DNA from: Bernardetiaceae bacterium
Lineage (GTDB): Bacteria; Bacteroidota; Bacteroidia; Cytophagales; Thermoflexibacteraceae
Reading direction: 5' to 3'
Assembly: GCA_025056255.1 (NCBI GenBank)
Contig: JANWVT010000002.1
Location: 239,531 to 303,530 of the forward strand
Length of the DNA: 64,000 nt
How positions within the stretch are numbered: position 1 is the stretch's first letter; each line of letters starts with the position of its first letter. The translations under genes and the position numbers were made by a program. This document shows, one piece after another, positions 17,672 to 27,440 of the stretch. The notes beneath the pieces were generated by a model. That model was given only the letters and a program-made list of their open reading frames with translations. It had not been told where the DNA came from and did no database searches.

Positions 17672-20644
17672 ATGAAGAAAATTTTACTGTTGTATGTGAT
17701 AGGGGTGCTGGCTATAACAACCGCATTCGCACAAGACAGACAAATTTCCGGAACGGTTACAGATGGTGCAGAAAAAGTACCACTTCCCGGAGTGTCTATC
17801 CTGATTAAGGGAACTAACTCTGGTGCAACAACCGATGCGGAGGGCAAATACCGCATCAACGTGCCTGCTAACGCGAAAACATTGGTTTTCAGTTTTGTAG
17901 GATTCATTACCCAAGAAATAGAAATTGGTTCGCGCACTACTATCGACGTTGTCATGATGCCCGACACCAAAACTTTACAAGAGGTAGTAGTAACTGGCTA
18001 CGGTCAGCAAGAAAAGAAAGCGCTTGCTGGCTCGGCGGCGGTAGTAAAAGCAGAAGTGATTCGCGCTGTTCCACTGGGCTCTTTCGACCAAATGCTGCAA
18101 GGGCAAGCACCGGGGCTGTTGGTACAAGCTAACTCCGGTCAGCCGGGAGCTCCTGCTGCAGTGCGGATTCGAGGGGTAGGGTCTATTAATGGCACCAACG
18201 AGCCACTTTACATAGTAGATGGCGTACAAATTTCTGCACAAAACTTTGCAACCCTCAACCCTGCTGACTTTGAGTCTGTTAATGTGTTGAAAGATGCAAC
18301 AGCTACCTCTATTTATGGCTCTCGCGGTTCTAATGGGGTAATTGTCATTACTACGCGCCGTGGCAAAGCAGGGGCAGCTAAAATCGAGTACAGCGGTCAG
18401 TACGGATTGTCTTTCTTCCCGCCTAACCGCTTGGAGCTAATGAATACCAACGAAAAAATCGACTATGAGTTGCGTCAGGGTGGCACTCCTCTGGAAGACC
18501 TCACCCCTGCCGAAATTGCTCGATTGCGTACTATCCAAACCGATTGGCAGAAAGAAATTTTCCAAGTAGGAAGAACCTCACAGCATCAGCTCAGTGCTTC
18601 AGGCGGCAATGAAAAAACCATTTTCTACATTTCAGGCAACCTATTTCAGCAAACTGGTACGGTGCGTTTTACTGGCTTAGACCGCTACACGGGTCGGGTA
18701 AATATTGAACACAATGCAGGCAACCTTCGCTTTGGACTGAACTCTACTGCCGGCTACTCCGACTACAAAAATACCACCGAGGCAAACACTGGCATTGCTT
18801 CTCCGTTGAATGCCATTCGCTGGGCAAACCCCTATGAAACACCTTTTACCCCTGACGGTCGCTATTCGCAATTCCGCTCTGGGCAGCCCAACCCCGTGCA
18901 GGAAATGTTGGAAACGTTCCGTGGCACAAGAGAATTCAAAGGTGTGGGCAATGTGTTTATCGAATATAATTTTCCATTTTTGCAAGGACTCTCTGCCCGT
19001 ACTGCTTGGGGGGTAGACTATGAAAACCAAGAGAGCACTACTTATTTCAGCCGTAATTCTGTGGTAGGGCAGTCTGCTGCTAATCGCCGCAATGGTGCAC
19101 TTACCCGCAACTTCTTTCGCAATACACGCTGGACCGGTACTACTTCTATCAACTATGCTAAAACTTTTGGGGAACACAACCTCAACGTAGGCTTGTTCCA
19201 AGAAGTAGTTCGCAACCGATTTGCTACCTTTGGCTTCACCGGATTTGGATTAACAGGCAACCTTCAAAACGAAGCCGGCATTACACAAGGTAGCCCTACT
19301 AACAATTTTATTCCCATTGTGCGCGGAAATGCCTCCGAAAGTGTGTTGATGTCATATTTCCTCATTGCTAATTACGGCTACAAAGACCGCTACTTTGTAA
19401 GTGCTACTCTGCGACGTGATGGTTCTTCTCGTTTTGGGGTAGATAACCGCTGGGGTAACTTCTGGTCTTTGGGAGGTAGTTGGGTTATCTCCGACGAGAG
19501 CTTTATGTCTGGCATAGATAAAAGTAAACTCTCGCTGCTGAAATTTAAAGCCAGTTACGGCACAGTAGGTAGCCAAGCAGGATTTACCAGTGCTTTCGGC
19601 TCGTTCGGTATTGGAGACTTCGCTTCACGTGAATTGTTCTCTGCTGCTGCTGTTTACGATGGTGCAGCCGGTCTAACACTGGTGCAACTGGCAAACCCCG
19701 ACTTAGGCTGGGAGCAAAAAAATATGTTTAACACGGGTATTGAATTTGGCGTATTCAACGACCGCATCACCGGCAGCGTTGAGTTTTACAATAACCTCAC
19801 TACCAACATGTTCTTGCCTGTTCAGCTCTCTCGCACCACAGGTTTTACTAGCCAGAACCGCAATGCTGGCAAGATGCGTAACAGAGGTATCGAAATTGCG
19901 CTGAACACGGTGAACGTAAAAGCCGGCGATTTCACATGGAGCACCAATGTTAACTTCGCCATTAACCGCAACAAGATTGTTGATTTGGCGGGCGAAAAAG
20001 AAATCATCAGCGGTTTAGTTATCAACCGCGTAGGTTTCCCCGTAAACAGCAACTTCTTAGTAGAATACGTGGGTGTGAACCCGCAAAATGGCAATGCGCT
20101 GTATCGCAATATCAATGGCGAGGTTACCGAAACATATAGCCCTAACAACCGCCAGATTTTTGGTGTTCGCGACGCTCCCTACTTTGGCGGTATCACCAAC
20201 TCTTTCTCTTTTAAAGGCATCGAGTTTAATTTCTTGTGGAACTACGTACTGGGTAACAAGGTGTACAACAACGACCGCACCAACGTAGAAGACCCTACTT
20301 ACTACATTGACAACATTTCTCGAGCTTTGTTGAGAGAGTGGCAGCGTCCGGGCGATATTACCGATATCCCACGCCCTACACAAGAGATGCAGCGCGGTAC
20401 CACCCGCTTCTTGGAAAAAGGCGACTTCTGGCGCTTGCGCAATGTAGTACTGGCATACAACCTGCCGAGCTCCTTGCTCAGCAAAGCTAAAATCTCCTCC
20501 CTGCGCTTGTTTGTACAAGGACAGAACGTGTTCACCATTACTGAGTTCCTTGGCTTTGACCCTGAAATTACTGGCGGGCAGCTAACTGGTGCACAATATC
20601 CCGCATTACGTACTGTTACTTTTGGTTTAACCATGGGCTTATAA
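17672..20644 (+). CDS. susC: SusC/RagA-type TonB-dependent outer-membrane transporter
   Basis: A 990-residue outer-membrane transporter that imports large substrates using TonB energy. After a signal peptide (MKKILLLYVIGVLAITTAFAQ) comes a carboxypeptidase-regulatory-like domain (GTVTDGAEKVPLPGVSILIKG), a TonB box (LQEVVVTGYG), the plug with VRIRGVGSINGTNEPLYIVDG and SIYGSRGSNGVIVITT, and a 22-strand-type barrel ending in TVTFGLTMGL. The start at ATG 17672 gives the signal peptide directly; upstream in-frame codons are not needed. It is followed 20 bases later by susD. No glycosidase, sulfatase, sigma or anti-sigma gene adjoins the pair, so the substrate is open; peptides are as plausible as glycans. 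Confidence 0.95.
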   Translation: MKKILLLYVIGVLAITTAFAQDRQISGTVTDGAEKVPLPGVSILIKGTNSGATTDAEGKYRINVPANAKTLVFSFVGFITQEIEIGSRTTIDVVMMPDTKTLQEVVVTGYGQQEKKALAGSAAVVKAEVIRAVPLGSFDQMLQGQAPGLLVQANSGQPGAPAAVRIRGVGSINGTNEPLYIVDGVQISAQNFATLNPADFESVNVLKDATATSIYGSRGSNGVIVITTRRGKAGAAKIEYSGQYGLSFFPPNRLELMNTNEKIDYELRQGGTPLEDLTPAEIARLRTIQTDWQKEIFQVGRTSQHQLSASGGNEKTIFYISGNLFQQTGTVRFTGLDRYTGRVNIEHNAGNLRFGLNSTAGYSDYKNTTEANTGIASPLNAIRWANPYETPFTPDGRYSQFRSGQPNPVQEMLETFRGTREFKGVGNVFIEYNFPFLQGLSARTAWGVDYENQESTTYFSRNSVVGQSAANRRNGALTRNFFRNTRWTGTTSINYAKTFGEHNLNVGLFQEVVRNRFATFGFTGFGLTGNLQNEAGITQGSPTNNFIPIVRGNASESVLMSYFLIANYGYKDRYFVSATLRRDGSSRFGVDNRWGNFWSLGGSWVISDESFMSGIDKSKLSLLKFKASYGTVGSQAGFTSAFGSFGIGDFASRELFSAAAVYDGAAGLTLVQLANPDLGWEQKNMFNTGIEFGVFNDRITGSVEFYNNLTTNMFLPVQLSRTTGFTSQNRNAGKMRNRGIEIALNTVNVKAGDFTWSTNVNFAINRNKIVDLAGEKEIISGLVINRVGFPVNSNFLVEYVGVNPQNGNALYRNINGEVTETYSPNNRQIFGVRDAPYFGGITNSFSFKGIEFNFLWNYVLGNKVYNNDRTNVEDPTYYIDNISRALLREWQRPGDITDIPRPTQEMQRGTTRFLEKGDFWRLRNVVLAYNLPSSLLSKAKISSLRLFVQGQNVFTITEFLGFDPEITGGQLTGAQYPALRTVTFGLTMGL

Positions 20645-20664
20645 TCTAAAACTTCTCAATAGCA

Positions 20665-22110
20665 ATGAAACTATTCAAATATACTTTGGCATTTTCAGTT
20701 GCTTTTGTTGCCGCTTCTTGTGCCAATATTGTCAATGAAGTGAACCCTACGCACATTCTTGACAAGTCTAATGCTTTCCGAACCATTGAAAACTACGAAG
20801 CAGCGCTTAATGGTGCTTATGCACAATTGCGCAGCGTCAATGCTTACGGACGCAACCAGTCCGCTATTCCCGATATGATGAGCGACAATCTCAAAGAGTC
20901 GCCGGAAAACCTACCACAAGGCACACGTGGAATGGTAGACTGGGTATATGCAGCCGATAATGGTGCAGTAGCTGATGCTTGGTTGGGCTTATACACTATT
21001 ATCAATTCTACTAATGTGGTTATTAATGGTATCGATGCATTGACTACGCCTGCCAACCAGCGTACCGCTAACCGTATTAAAGGGCAAGCGCTGGCATTGC
21101 GCGCATGGATACACTTTGACCTATTGAAATGGTTTGCAAACAGCTATGCCCGCAACTCTACTGACCCGGCTGTTCCTATCATGACCACTGTTTCAAGTGA
21201 AAACCCTAATCTGCGTCCGCCGCGCGCTACTGTAAGGGAAGTGTATGACCGCATCTTTGCAGACCTCAACGAGGCACTTCGCTTACTTAGTGATGTGGAT
21301 AGAGCTATCAACACAGCTTCACGCCGAGTAAATATTGACGCCATTGCGGTTAATGCTATGCTGGCGCGCATCTCATTGTACGCCGGACAAGATGCTGATG
21401 CTATTCGTTTTGCTACTAATGTTATTAATGCTTTGCCATTGGCGACTCGTGCTCAATTCCCTGCTATTTGGCGCGATGAGAGTGCGGCAGAAGTAGCTTG
21501 GGCAATCCGTTTCAATCCCGGCGAAGGCGGACCGGCATTAGAAGTGTACTCTCCTGCTGGCAACGACCGCGCCTCTTTCGATGTATCACCTGATATGGTA
21601 GCTCTCTACGACCAAGCCAATGATATTCGCTATTCAACCTACATGGCACCCGGCTTTAGCACACGCACTCCGCGCCCTGCCAGCCGCGTAATTCCTATCA
21701 AGTATTTGGGCAAAGGCAATAACCGCGACGGCGTGGTAGATTTTAAGGTATTGCGCACAGGCGAAATGTACTTGATTCGAGCTGAGGCTCGCCTGCGTTC
21801 AGGTGACAGTGCAGGTGCGCTGCAAGATTTGAATACGCTGCGCGCTGCCCGCATTCAAAACTTTGTGCCGGGCAACGAGACAGGTGCTGCTCTTACACAA
21901 GCTATCGCCAACGAACGCCGCCGAGAGCTGTTCCTCGAAGGACATCGTTGGTTCGACCTCAAGCGCACCACGCGTACCATTAACCGGCAAAATTGTACTC
22001 CGCCGGCTACTCAGTGTTCGTTAGGACCTAACAGCCTCCGCTGGACATGGCCTATCCCTACACCAGAGCTCAATGCCAATCCTAACATGACTCAAAATCC
22101 GGGTTATTAA
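20665..22110 (+). CDS. susD: SusD/RagB-type outer-membrane lipoprotein
   Basis: A 481-residue substrate-capturing lipoprotein that forms the lid of the SusC channel. Signal sequence MKLFKYTLAFSVAFVAASC with lipidated Cys19. The family signature is present: a TPR-like helical core with ENYEAALNGAYAQLRS, the conserved RIKGQALALRAWIHFDLLKWF block, GEMYLIRAEARLRSGD and the C-terminal ERRRELFLEGHRWFDLKR. Length is slightly short but normal for compact members. It is cotranscribed with susC and followed by a strong terminator, so the unit is just the two genes. Confidence 0.95.
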   Translation: MKLFKYTLAFSVAFVAASCANIVNEVNPTHILDKSNAFRTIENYEAALNGAYAQLRSVNAYGRNQSAIPDMMSDNLKESPENLPQGTRGMVDWVYAADNGAVADAWLGLYTIINSTNVVINGIDALTTPANQRTANRIKGQALALRAWIHFDLLKWFANSYARNSTDPAVPIMTTVSSENPNLRPPRATVREVYDRIFADLNEALRLLSDVDRAINTASRRVNIDAIAVNAMLARISLYAGQDADAIRFATNVINALPLATRAQFPAIWRDESAAEVAWAIRFNPGEGGPALEVYSPAGNDRASFDVSPDMVALYDQANDIRYSTYMAPGFSTRTPRPASRVIPIKYLGKGNNRDGVVDFKVLRTGEMYLIRAEARLRSGDSAGALQDLNTLRAARIQNFVPGNETGAALTQAIANERRRELFLEGHRWFDLKRTTRTINRQNCTPPATQCSLGPNSLRWTWPIPTPELNANPNMTQNPGY

Positions 22111-22132
22111 CAAGCTGTTGTAAACTAAACCC

Positions 22133-22166
22133 ACCCGACGAGTTCTTGAACTTGTCGGGTTTTTTA
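22133..22166 (+). terminator. Intrinsic terminator of the susC-susD operon
   Basis: A 12-bp stem (22133-22144 with 22149-22160, one G-T pair), ACCCGACGAGTT / AACTTGTCGGGT, closes a 4-nt loop and is followed by a T7 run. Confidence 0.9.
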
Positions 22167-22234
22167 TTTACCCAATTTGGATGCCATCACCCAAAATCTA
22201 AATATTAGGAAACCTGTTTATGTGCCGAATGCTC

Positions 22235-22242
22235 TAATTTTG
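22235..22242 (+). promoter_or_regulatory. -7 promoter element TAATTTTG before mutS2
   Basis: TAnnTTTG match 5 nt before the ATG at 22248. Its last G is also the middle base of no earlier start codon except a GTG at 22242, which supports ATG 22248 as the real start. A near-leaderless mRNA would result. Confidence 0.4.
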
Positions 22243-22247
22243 TGGCA

Positions 22248-24665
22248 ATGTTGTATCCGAAAAACTTCGAAGAAAAAATCGGCTTCGACAAAATTCGCCA
22301 ACAACTAGCCGATTTGTGCAATGGCTCATTAGGGCGTGCATTTGTTCAACGGATGCGTTTCAATGAACGCTATGAGATAGTGCACAAGTTGCAAAGCCAA
22401 ACCGAAGAATTTCGCAAACTGCTCGATGCTGGCCAGACTTTTCCAGAAGGCAACTTCTTAGACCCAAGTGAAAGTTTCCAGAAAGCAGCTATTGAAGGAG
22501 CATTTCTCAACGAAGAAGAATTCTTCAATTTAAAACTGTCGTTGGGAACACTTCTGAACTGCTTGGAAATTATTGCCAAAAAACCAGCAACTGAAATACC
22601 TCACCTGAAAGCACTGAGCGGCAACCTAACAGTTGACAAGTCGCTACTGGCTGAAATAGAGCAGGTGATAGACGAACGCGGACAGGTGCGAGATGGTGCC
22701 TCGCCTGCATTACGCGACATTCGCAGCAGCATCTTGCGCGAACAGGCAAACGCCCGAAAAAAAATAGACCACATTCTACGCACCTTAAAAGCTGAAGGAC
22801 TTGCCTCTGATGAAGCCCAACTCACCATTCGCGAGGGCAGAATGGTAATACCCCTACCCGTAGAGCACAAGCGCCGGCTGAAAGGTTTTGTGCACGACAC
22901 CTCTGCCAGTGGACAAACTGTTTTTATTGAGCCTGCTGAAGTACTGGAAATTAACAATGAAATCCGCGAACTAATGGCAGAGGAACGCCGCGAAATTGTG
23001 CGCATCTTAACACGCTTAACCGCTCGCTTGCGTCCACACTTAGACGAGCTAAAAAAAGGGTATTTTTTTCTGGGATTGATAGATTTTATTCGTGCCAAAG
23101 CACGATTTGCAGCTCGTTTTAAAGCTATTTTCCCTGAGCTATCCCCTCAGCCAAGGCTACAATGGGTAGCAGCCCGCCATCCACTGCTGCAGCAACACTT
23201 AGAAGAAACCAGCAGAAACATTGTTCCGCTTACTATTCGCTTAGATGAACAAAACCGCATCTTGCTTATCTCAGGTCCTAATGCGGGGGGCAAATCAGTT
23301 TGTTTGAAAACAGTCGGTTTGTTGCAATACATGCTTCAATGCGGTATCCCTATTCCAGTACAAGAGGGTTCACGAGCAGGCATTTTTCAGCATTTGTTTA
23401 TAGACATTGGCGACGAGCAGTCTATAGACAACGACCTAAGTACTTACAGTTCGCATCTGAAAAATATGAAGGCTTTTTTGCAATGGGCAGACGACCAGTC
23501 GCTTTGTTTGATAGATGAATTTGGAACAGGTACAGAGCCTCAGTTGGGTGGCGCCATTGCCGAAGCCATACTTGAACAACTCAATGAGCGAAGAATATAT
23601 GGAGTAATTACTACCCACTATGCTAATTTAAAATTTTTTGCTGAACACACACCGGGCATTATCAATGGTGCTATGCGTTACCACGTAGAAGCATTAGAGC
23701 CTTTGTTTGAACTGGAAATAGGCAAGCCGGGCAGTTCGTTTGCATTGGAGATTGCACAAAAAATTGGTTTGCCGCGTGCAGTAGTGCAAAGCGCACGTCA
23801 GAAAGTAGGCAAAGACAAAATAGACATAGAAAAACTGCTCAAAGAACTAGAAATTGAAAAGCAATTTTATAAACAACAAAACGAAGCCTTGCAAGCCGAA
23901 AAGCAGTTGCTTGCTAAAACACAAGCAGAGTACGCCCACTTGCGCGATTTCATAGAAACCAATCGGAAACAACTTATCAACGAAGCCAAAGCAGAAGCCA
24001 AACGCCTGCTGCAGCAAGCCAATCAGAAGATAGAAAATACTATTAGAGAAATTCGCGAACACCAAGCTGAAAAAGAAAAAACCAGACAACTCCGACAAGA
24101 GCTTGAAGAGTTTGGCGAGCAGCTCCAGCCCGAAGAAATCAAAACAATTAGCACCACTATTCCACCTGTTCATTCAGAAATAGAATTAGAAAACACGCCT
24201 ATTCAGATAGGCGACTACGTCCGTTTAAAAGGTACCAATACAGTAGGCGAGGTAGTTGCTATCAAAGGAAAAGAAGCCAGTGTAATGATTGGAGAATTAA
24301 AATCTAACCTAAAAGTTCACCGGTTGGAGAAAATAAGTCGCAGAAGCTATCGCCAACTTGTTCCCGAAAAAGCGGCTCCTGCCTCTAATGTAGGAGTAGA
24401 TATCAATGAAAAAATGTCGCAGTTCAGCTTCGACTTAGATGTGCGCGGCAAGCGTGCCGAAGAAGCTCTTATAGAAGTGTCGCGCTTTATTGATGATGCC
24501 ATTATGCTAAGTCATCAAAATTTGCGCATTATCCATGGAAAAGGCGACGGAATTTTGCGAACACTCATTCGCGAGCATTTGCGCAAGCATAAAGAAGTGC
24601 TCCGGTTGGAAGACGAACACGCCGACCGTGGTGGTGCCGGCATCACCTTAGTCACACTACGCTAA
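22248..24665 (+). CDS. mutS2: MutS2 (Smr-domain DNA recombination/ribosome-rescue ATPase)
   Basis: An 805-residue MutS-homologue lacking the mismatch-recognition domain. The N-terminal helical core (residues about 1-320) begins YPKNFEEKIGFDKIRQQL; the ABC-type ATPase follows with Walker A SGPNAGGKS (about 343-351), the DIGDEQSIDNDLSTYSSHL signature and Walker B LIDEFGTGTEP, then a long coiled coil (about 530-650) and a C-terminal Smr nuclease domain (LDVRGKRAEEAL, IIHGKGDGILR). MutS2 suppresses homologous recombination and, in Bacillus, splits collided ribosomes. ATG 22248 is chosen over the GTG six bases earlier because family members start at this point. Followed by tRNA-Asn about 70 bases on. 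Confidence 0.95.
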   Translation: MLYPKNFEEKIGFDKIRQQLADLCNGSLGRAFVQRMRFNERYEIVHKLQSQTEEFRKLLDAGQTFPEGNFLDPSESFQKAAIEGAFLNEEEFFNLKLSLGTLLNCLEIIAKKPATEIPHLKALSGNLTVDKSLLAEIEQVIDERGQVRDGASPALRDIRSSILREQANARKKIDHILRTLKAEGLASDEAQLTIREGRMVIPLPVEHKRRLKGFVHDTSASGQTVFIEPAEVLEINNEIRELMAEERREIVRILTRLTARLRPHLDELKKGYFFLGLIDFIRAKARFAARFKAIFPELSPQPRLQWVAARHPLLQQHLEETSRNIVPLTIRLDEQNRILLISGPNAGGKSVCLKTVGLLQYMLQCGIPIPVQEGSRAGIFQHLFIDIGDEQSIDNDLSTYSSHLKNMKAFLQWADDQSLCLIDEFGTGTEPQLGGAIAEAILEQLNERRIYGVITTHYANLKFFAEHTPGIINGAMRYHVEALEPLFELEIGKPGSSFALEIAQKIGLPRAVVQSARQKVGKDKIDIEKLLKELEIEKQFYKQQNEALQAEKQLLAKTQAEYAHLRDFIETNRKQLINEAKAEAKRLLQQANQKIENTIREIREHQAEKEKTRQLRQELEEFGEQLQPEEIKTISTTIPPVHSEIELENTPIQIGDYVRLKGTNTVGEVVAIKGKEASVMIGELKSNLKVHRLEKISRRSYRQLVPEKAAPASNVGVDINEKMSQFSFDLDVRGKRAEEALIEVSRFIDDAIMLSHQNLRIIHGKGDGILRTLIREHLRKHKEVLRLEDEHADRGGAGITLVTLR

Positions 24666-24685
24666 AAAATTTTTTGACTACAATA

Positions 24686-24717
24686 CTTGCACATAATTTT
24701 CTGCGTCTATATCTTTG
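24686..24717 (+). promoter_or_regulatory. Promoter of tRNA-Asn
   Basis: CTTG at 24686-24689, a 20-base spacer and TATCTTTG at 24710-24717 fit the Bacteroidota TTTG / TAnnTTTG promoter. The tRNA begins 16 bases later, a normal distance for a primary transcript with a short leader. Confidence 0.6.
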
Positions 24718-24733
24718 CATCACCTTTGTACGT

Positions 24734-24807
24734 TCCTCCTTAGCTCAGTTGGTTAGAGCACATGACTGTTAATCATGGGGTCCCAGGTTCAAGCCCTGGA
24801 GGGGGAG
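24734..24807 (+). tRNA. tRNA-Asn (anticodon GTT)
   Basis: A complete cloverleaf of 74 bases: 7-bp acceptor stem (TCCTCCT with AGGGGGA, one G-T pair), D arm GCTC/GAGC, anticodon arm CATGA/TCATG with loop CTGTTAA (GTT at 24768-24770), variable loop GGGTC and T arm CCAGG/CCTGG with loop TTCAAGC. The 3' CCA is not encoded (GCAA follows). It sits alone between mutS2 and a repeat-containing spacer. Confidence 0.97.
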
Positions 24808-24964
24808 CAAAAGTAAATTCGATGCCAAACGCGTTAAGTAGCGTTTGGCTGTTTCGTTTTATGTGGATTGTGCGATTAGCCTTACTGTTTAACACAAATC
24901 ATAACTAACTTAATAAGCTGAAAAAGCAAGGTTTTACTGATAGGTTTGTTGTGAAGACATGAAC

Positions 24965-24999
24965 AACGGCGGCGTGCAACGGCGGCGTGCAACGGCGGC
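24965..24999. repeat. GC-rich 13-bp tandem repeat, 2.7 copies
   Basis: The unit AACGGCGGCGTGC occurs at 24965-24977 and 24978-24990, with nine further bases of a third copy at 24991-24999. It is strikingly GC-rich within an otherwise AT-rich spacer of about 300 bases between tRNA-Asn and the DUF2911 gene, which holds no gene. Confidence 0.8.
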
Positions 25000-25106
25000 T
25001 CGGGCTTGGCGTTGTATGCTGTTACTTGCCCACCCAACTTAGCGCACACAAATCAGTTTGTATCTATGTCTTGATATAGCTATCTTGTCAAAAACTTGTA
25101 GGCTGT

Positions 25107-25715
25107 ATGCACTTGCCTTTCTCAGTTTGTTTTTTCATTATGCTTATGGTTGTTTGCGCATGTGGCTCTTCAGAGCAGCGTCACCAACAACCTAAGGTCA
25201 TTTCTTTCAAAGTAGAACCCCGCGACCCTATCGAAAATCCATATGCAAAAGATACCATTAAGGGCAGTCCACAGCGCGAAACCTCAGGCAGGATTGGTGA
25301 AACTGTCGTAGCTATTCGTTACCACTCCCCCGCTGTTCGTGGACGCATTATTTGGGGTGGGTTAGTGCCGTACAATCAAATTTGGGTGACAGGTGCTCAC
25401 AATGCTACGGCTATTAATTTTGAACGCGCTATGAAAATCAACGGACAATTAGTCAAAGCAGGAACATATGCTATTTTTACCATTCCTTCTACCAATGAGT
25501 GGACAGTCATTTTCAATCAGCGATGGAATCAGCACCTTACCGATGAGTACAACAGCAAAGAAGACATATTGCGCTTCAAAGTGCAACCACAAGTGATGCG
25601 CGACACCATTCAGCGACTTACCTATCAAATCAAACCGCTTGCGCCGGGTAAAGGAGAGATAGTAATGATGTGGGAGACTTTGCGCCTTGCCTTCCCGATT
25701 GAAGAAGCAAGGTAA
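25107..25715 (+). CDS. DUF2911 lipoprotein
   Basis: A 202-residue protein with an N-terminal hydrophobic export signal (PFSVCFFIMLMVVCACGSS); Cys19 is the likely lipidation site. The rest matches the DUF2911 family common in Bacteroidota: YHSPAVRGRIIWGGLVPYNQIWVTGAH split over residues about 71-97, then KAGTYAIFTIP and WTVIFNQRWNQH. The family function is unknown; it is a secreted beta-rich domain. The upstream 300 bases hold a tandem repeat but no other gene. It converges with the barrel gene ending at 25721, five bases away. Confidence 0.85.
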   Translation: MHLPFSVCFFIMLMVVCACGSSEQRHQQPKVISFKVEPRDPIENPYAKDTIKGSPQRETSGRIGETVVAIRYHSPAVRGRIIWGGLVPYNQIWVTGAHNATAINFERAMKINGQLVKAGTYAIFTIPSTNEWTVIFNQRWNQHLTDEYNSKEDILRFKVQPQVMRDTIQRLTYQIKPLAPGKGEIVMMWETLRLAFPIEEAR

Positions 25716-25720
25716 TGGTT

Positions 25721-27421
25721 CTAAAATTCGTGTAACCGTTGCGCAATGTTTAGGCGGATTGCCAATGAAGTAAAACTGAGGTTATTGTTGCGTGTAGTAT
25801 CTTCGCTTTGCAAGCGCCGCAATACTTGCTTGAAATCGATAAACAGATTGTGTTTCAGCTGATAAGAAGCTGTAAAGTCGCCAAATAGTAGCGTAGTGGC
25901 AAGTCCTTGACCAATCCGGTTGCCATATTCTTGTTGGCGAGTGGTGTTGTCTAATAAAATATTGCTGCCCCAATTTTCACCTGGTCGGTCTAAACCTTGT
26001 TGGGCATAAATTAGTTTGCCACTTAACATGAGGCGCGGCAGAGGTTGATAACGCACTATGCCAATCCACTCGCGGAAATTAGCTCCTAACGGATGCGCCA
26101 AAGGCTGATTAAAGTGTGCGTGGTTAGAAAGTGACTCATCAATAAAGTGTGAGTATGTGTAAGGACGAACGGCGTTGTATTCTGCTTGCAAATCTAAATT
26201 TTTGATACCCCATGCGTCCACGTATTTCACCCCTGCTTGAATGCCATGTTTGTTACCCCACCAGCCTTCGCCAGCTCGCGCCTCGGAAAGTTTGAACTCA
26301 TCTAATACAAACTGTCCGTAGAGTTGAAACTGCCTGAGGAAATTCCACCGCCAATCGAATCCAATAATAGAATTGTCGGCACTGCCGACCTGCTGTTCTA
26401 CCCAGCGGTAGAAAATGATTGGGTTGAGATAGGACAGGTCAAAAGTGTCGTTTTTGTAACCATCTGGTCTGCCATACACAACCGACTCAAATAAGCCTAC
26501 ATTCAGGTTGTCGGTAATGTTAATACCTAAATGGTGAAATACGGCGTATTTTTTGGGATATACGCGGTTAGTACCCACAGCATCTGCTGTGAGTTGGGTA
26601 TAGGAATTGGTGTAGTTTACTTTCCAAACGCGCGTGTTGAATCGGGCAAACAAATAATTGGCGGAGAAGTCGGAGAGAATAAGTGAACGGTAACCATTGC
26701 CATAAAACTGTTTGTCGTGCCCCAGTTGAAAAGACATGATATTTTTGATAATGTCGAAAGCTACGTAGCCTCGTGCAGTTAGTACGGCTACGCCGGTGTT
26801 GTCTAATACTCCCGACTCTGTACGGGTTTTCCAGAAGCCCTCGCCCGGCACAGCATTGCGAGTGCCTATGTAGTCCATCACATAGTTAGGGAACAGCATG
26901 ATGTTGTCGGCTAGGTAGGTGTAGAAGCCTACGCGCCGGGCAATCAAGCCACGCATTTCTGCTCCGCGTGTATTGAGAAAAGGACGATTTTCTGAACCAG
27001 TTGCTACTCCCATTCCCAAATGAAAAACAGGATTGATGTGCAGATTGAAATCCCTTACATCTGCACGGTACAGGTCGGGGGTATATTGGTAAAAAATTCC
27101 TAAAATTGGTCGTTTGCTTTTGTCATGAGTAGTGTCTGCCCATTCAGCATTATCGTTGAGCAGGTAAAACAGATTGAAACGGTCGGTTTTGTTGAGCTTT
27201 AATCGATTTTCCTTCAAAATACTGTCGGCAAGGGCTGCTACTCCGCGCCGTTCTAGTAGCTTGATGGAGAGCATCAGATGTTCAGCAAATTTACCGCGCT
27301 TGATTTCGTAGCGCTCTACCCAATGCTGATAGTCTTGATTGTAGGGAACAAGTGTACTTTGAGCGCCTACCTGCAATGCTAACAGCAGCAGCGTACAAAA
27401 GCTTGTCGAGAATTGTTTCAT
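25721..27421 (-). CDS. Outer-membrane beta-barrel, RemB/Wzi-like
   Basis: A 566-residue protein with signal peptide MKQFSTSFCTLLLLALQVGAQS. Sequence of alternating aromatic and polar residues throughout predicts a barrel. The block FQLGHDKQFYGNGYRSLILS followed by DFSANYLFAR resembles the capsule-assembly Wzi group, whose Bacteroidota members include RemB, a mobile cell-surface gliding protein of Flavobacterium. The start at 27421 gives the signal peptide; an upstream in-frame extension of 33 codons lies in the end of the previous gene and is rejected. It starts 19 bases after the glycosidase-like gene and is likely cotranscribed. Whether it serves gliding, polysaccharide binding or capsule anchoring cannot be told here. 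Confidence 0.6.
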   Translation of the reverse strand: MKQFSTSFCTLLLLALQVGAQSTLVPYNQDYQHWVERYEIKRGKFAEHLMLSIKLLERRGVAALADSILKENRLKLNKTDRFNLFYLLNDNAEWADTTHDKSKRPILGIFYQYTPDLYRADVRDFNLHINPVFHLGMGVATGSENRPFLNTRGAEMRGLIARRVGFYTYLADNIMLFPNYVMDYIGTRNAVPGEGFWKTRTESGVLDNTGVAVLTARGYVAFDIIKNIMSFQLGHDKQFYGNGYRSLILSDFSANYLFARFNTRVWKVNYTNSYTQLTADAVGTNRVYPKKYAVFHHLGINITDNLNVGLFESVVYGRPDGYKNDTFDLSYLNPIIFYRWVEQQVGSADNSIIGFDWRWNFLRQFQLYGQFVLDEFKLSEARAGEGWWGNKHGIQAGVKYVDAWGIKNLDLQAEYNAVRPYTYSHFIDESLSNHAHFNQPLAHPLGANFREWIGIVRYQPLPRLMLSGKLIYAQQGLDRPGENWGSNILLDNTTRQQEYGNRIGQGLATTLLFGDFTASYQLKHNLFIDFKQVLRRLQSEDTTRNNNLSFTSLAIRLNIAQRLHEF

Positions 27422-27440
27422 GTTGCCAAGATAGCAAGCG

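Noticed and set aside
24965..24999. CRISPR-like repeat
   Set aside because: Units are contiguous 13-mers without spacers; no cas genes in the window.
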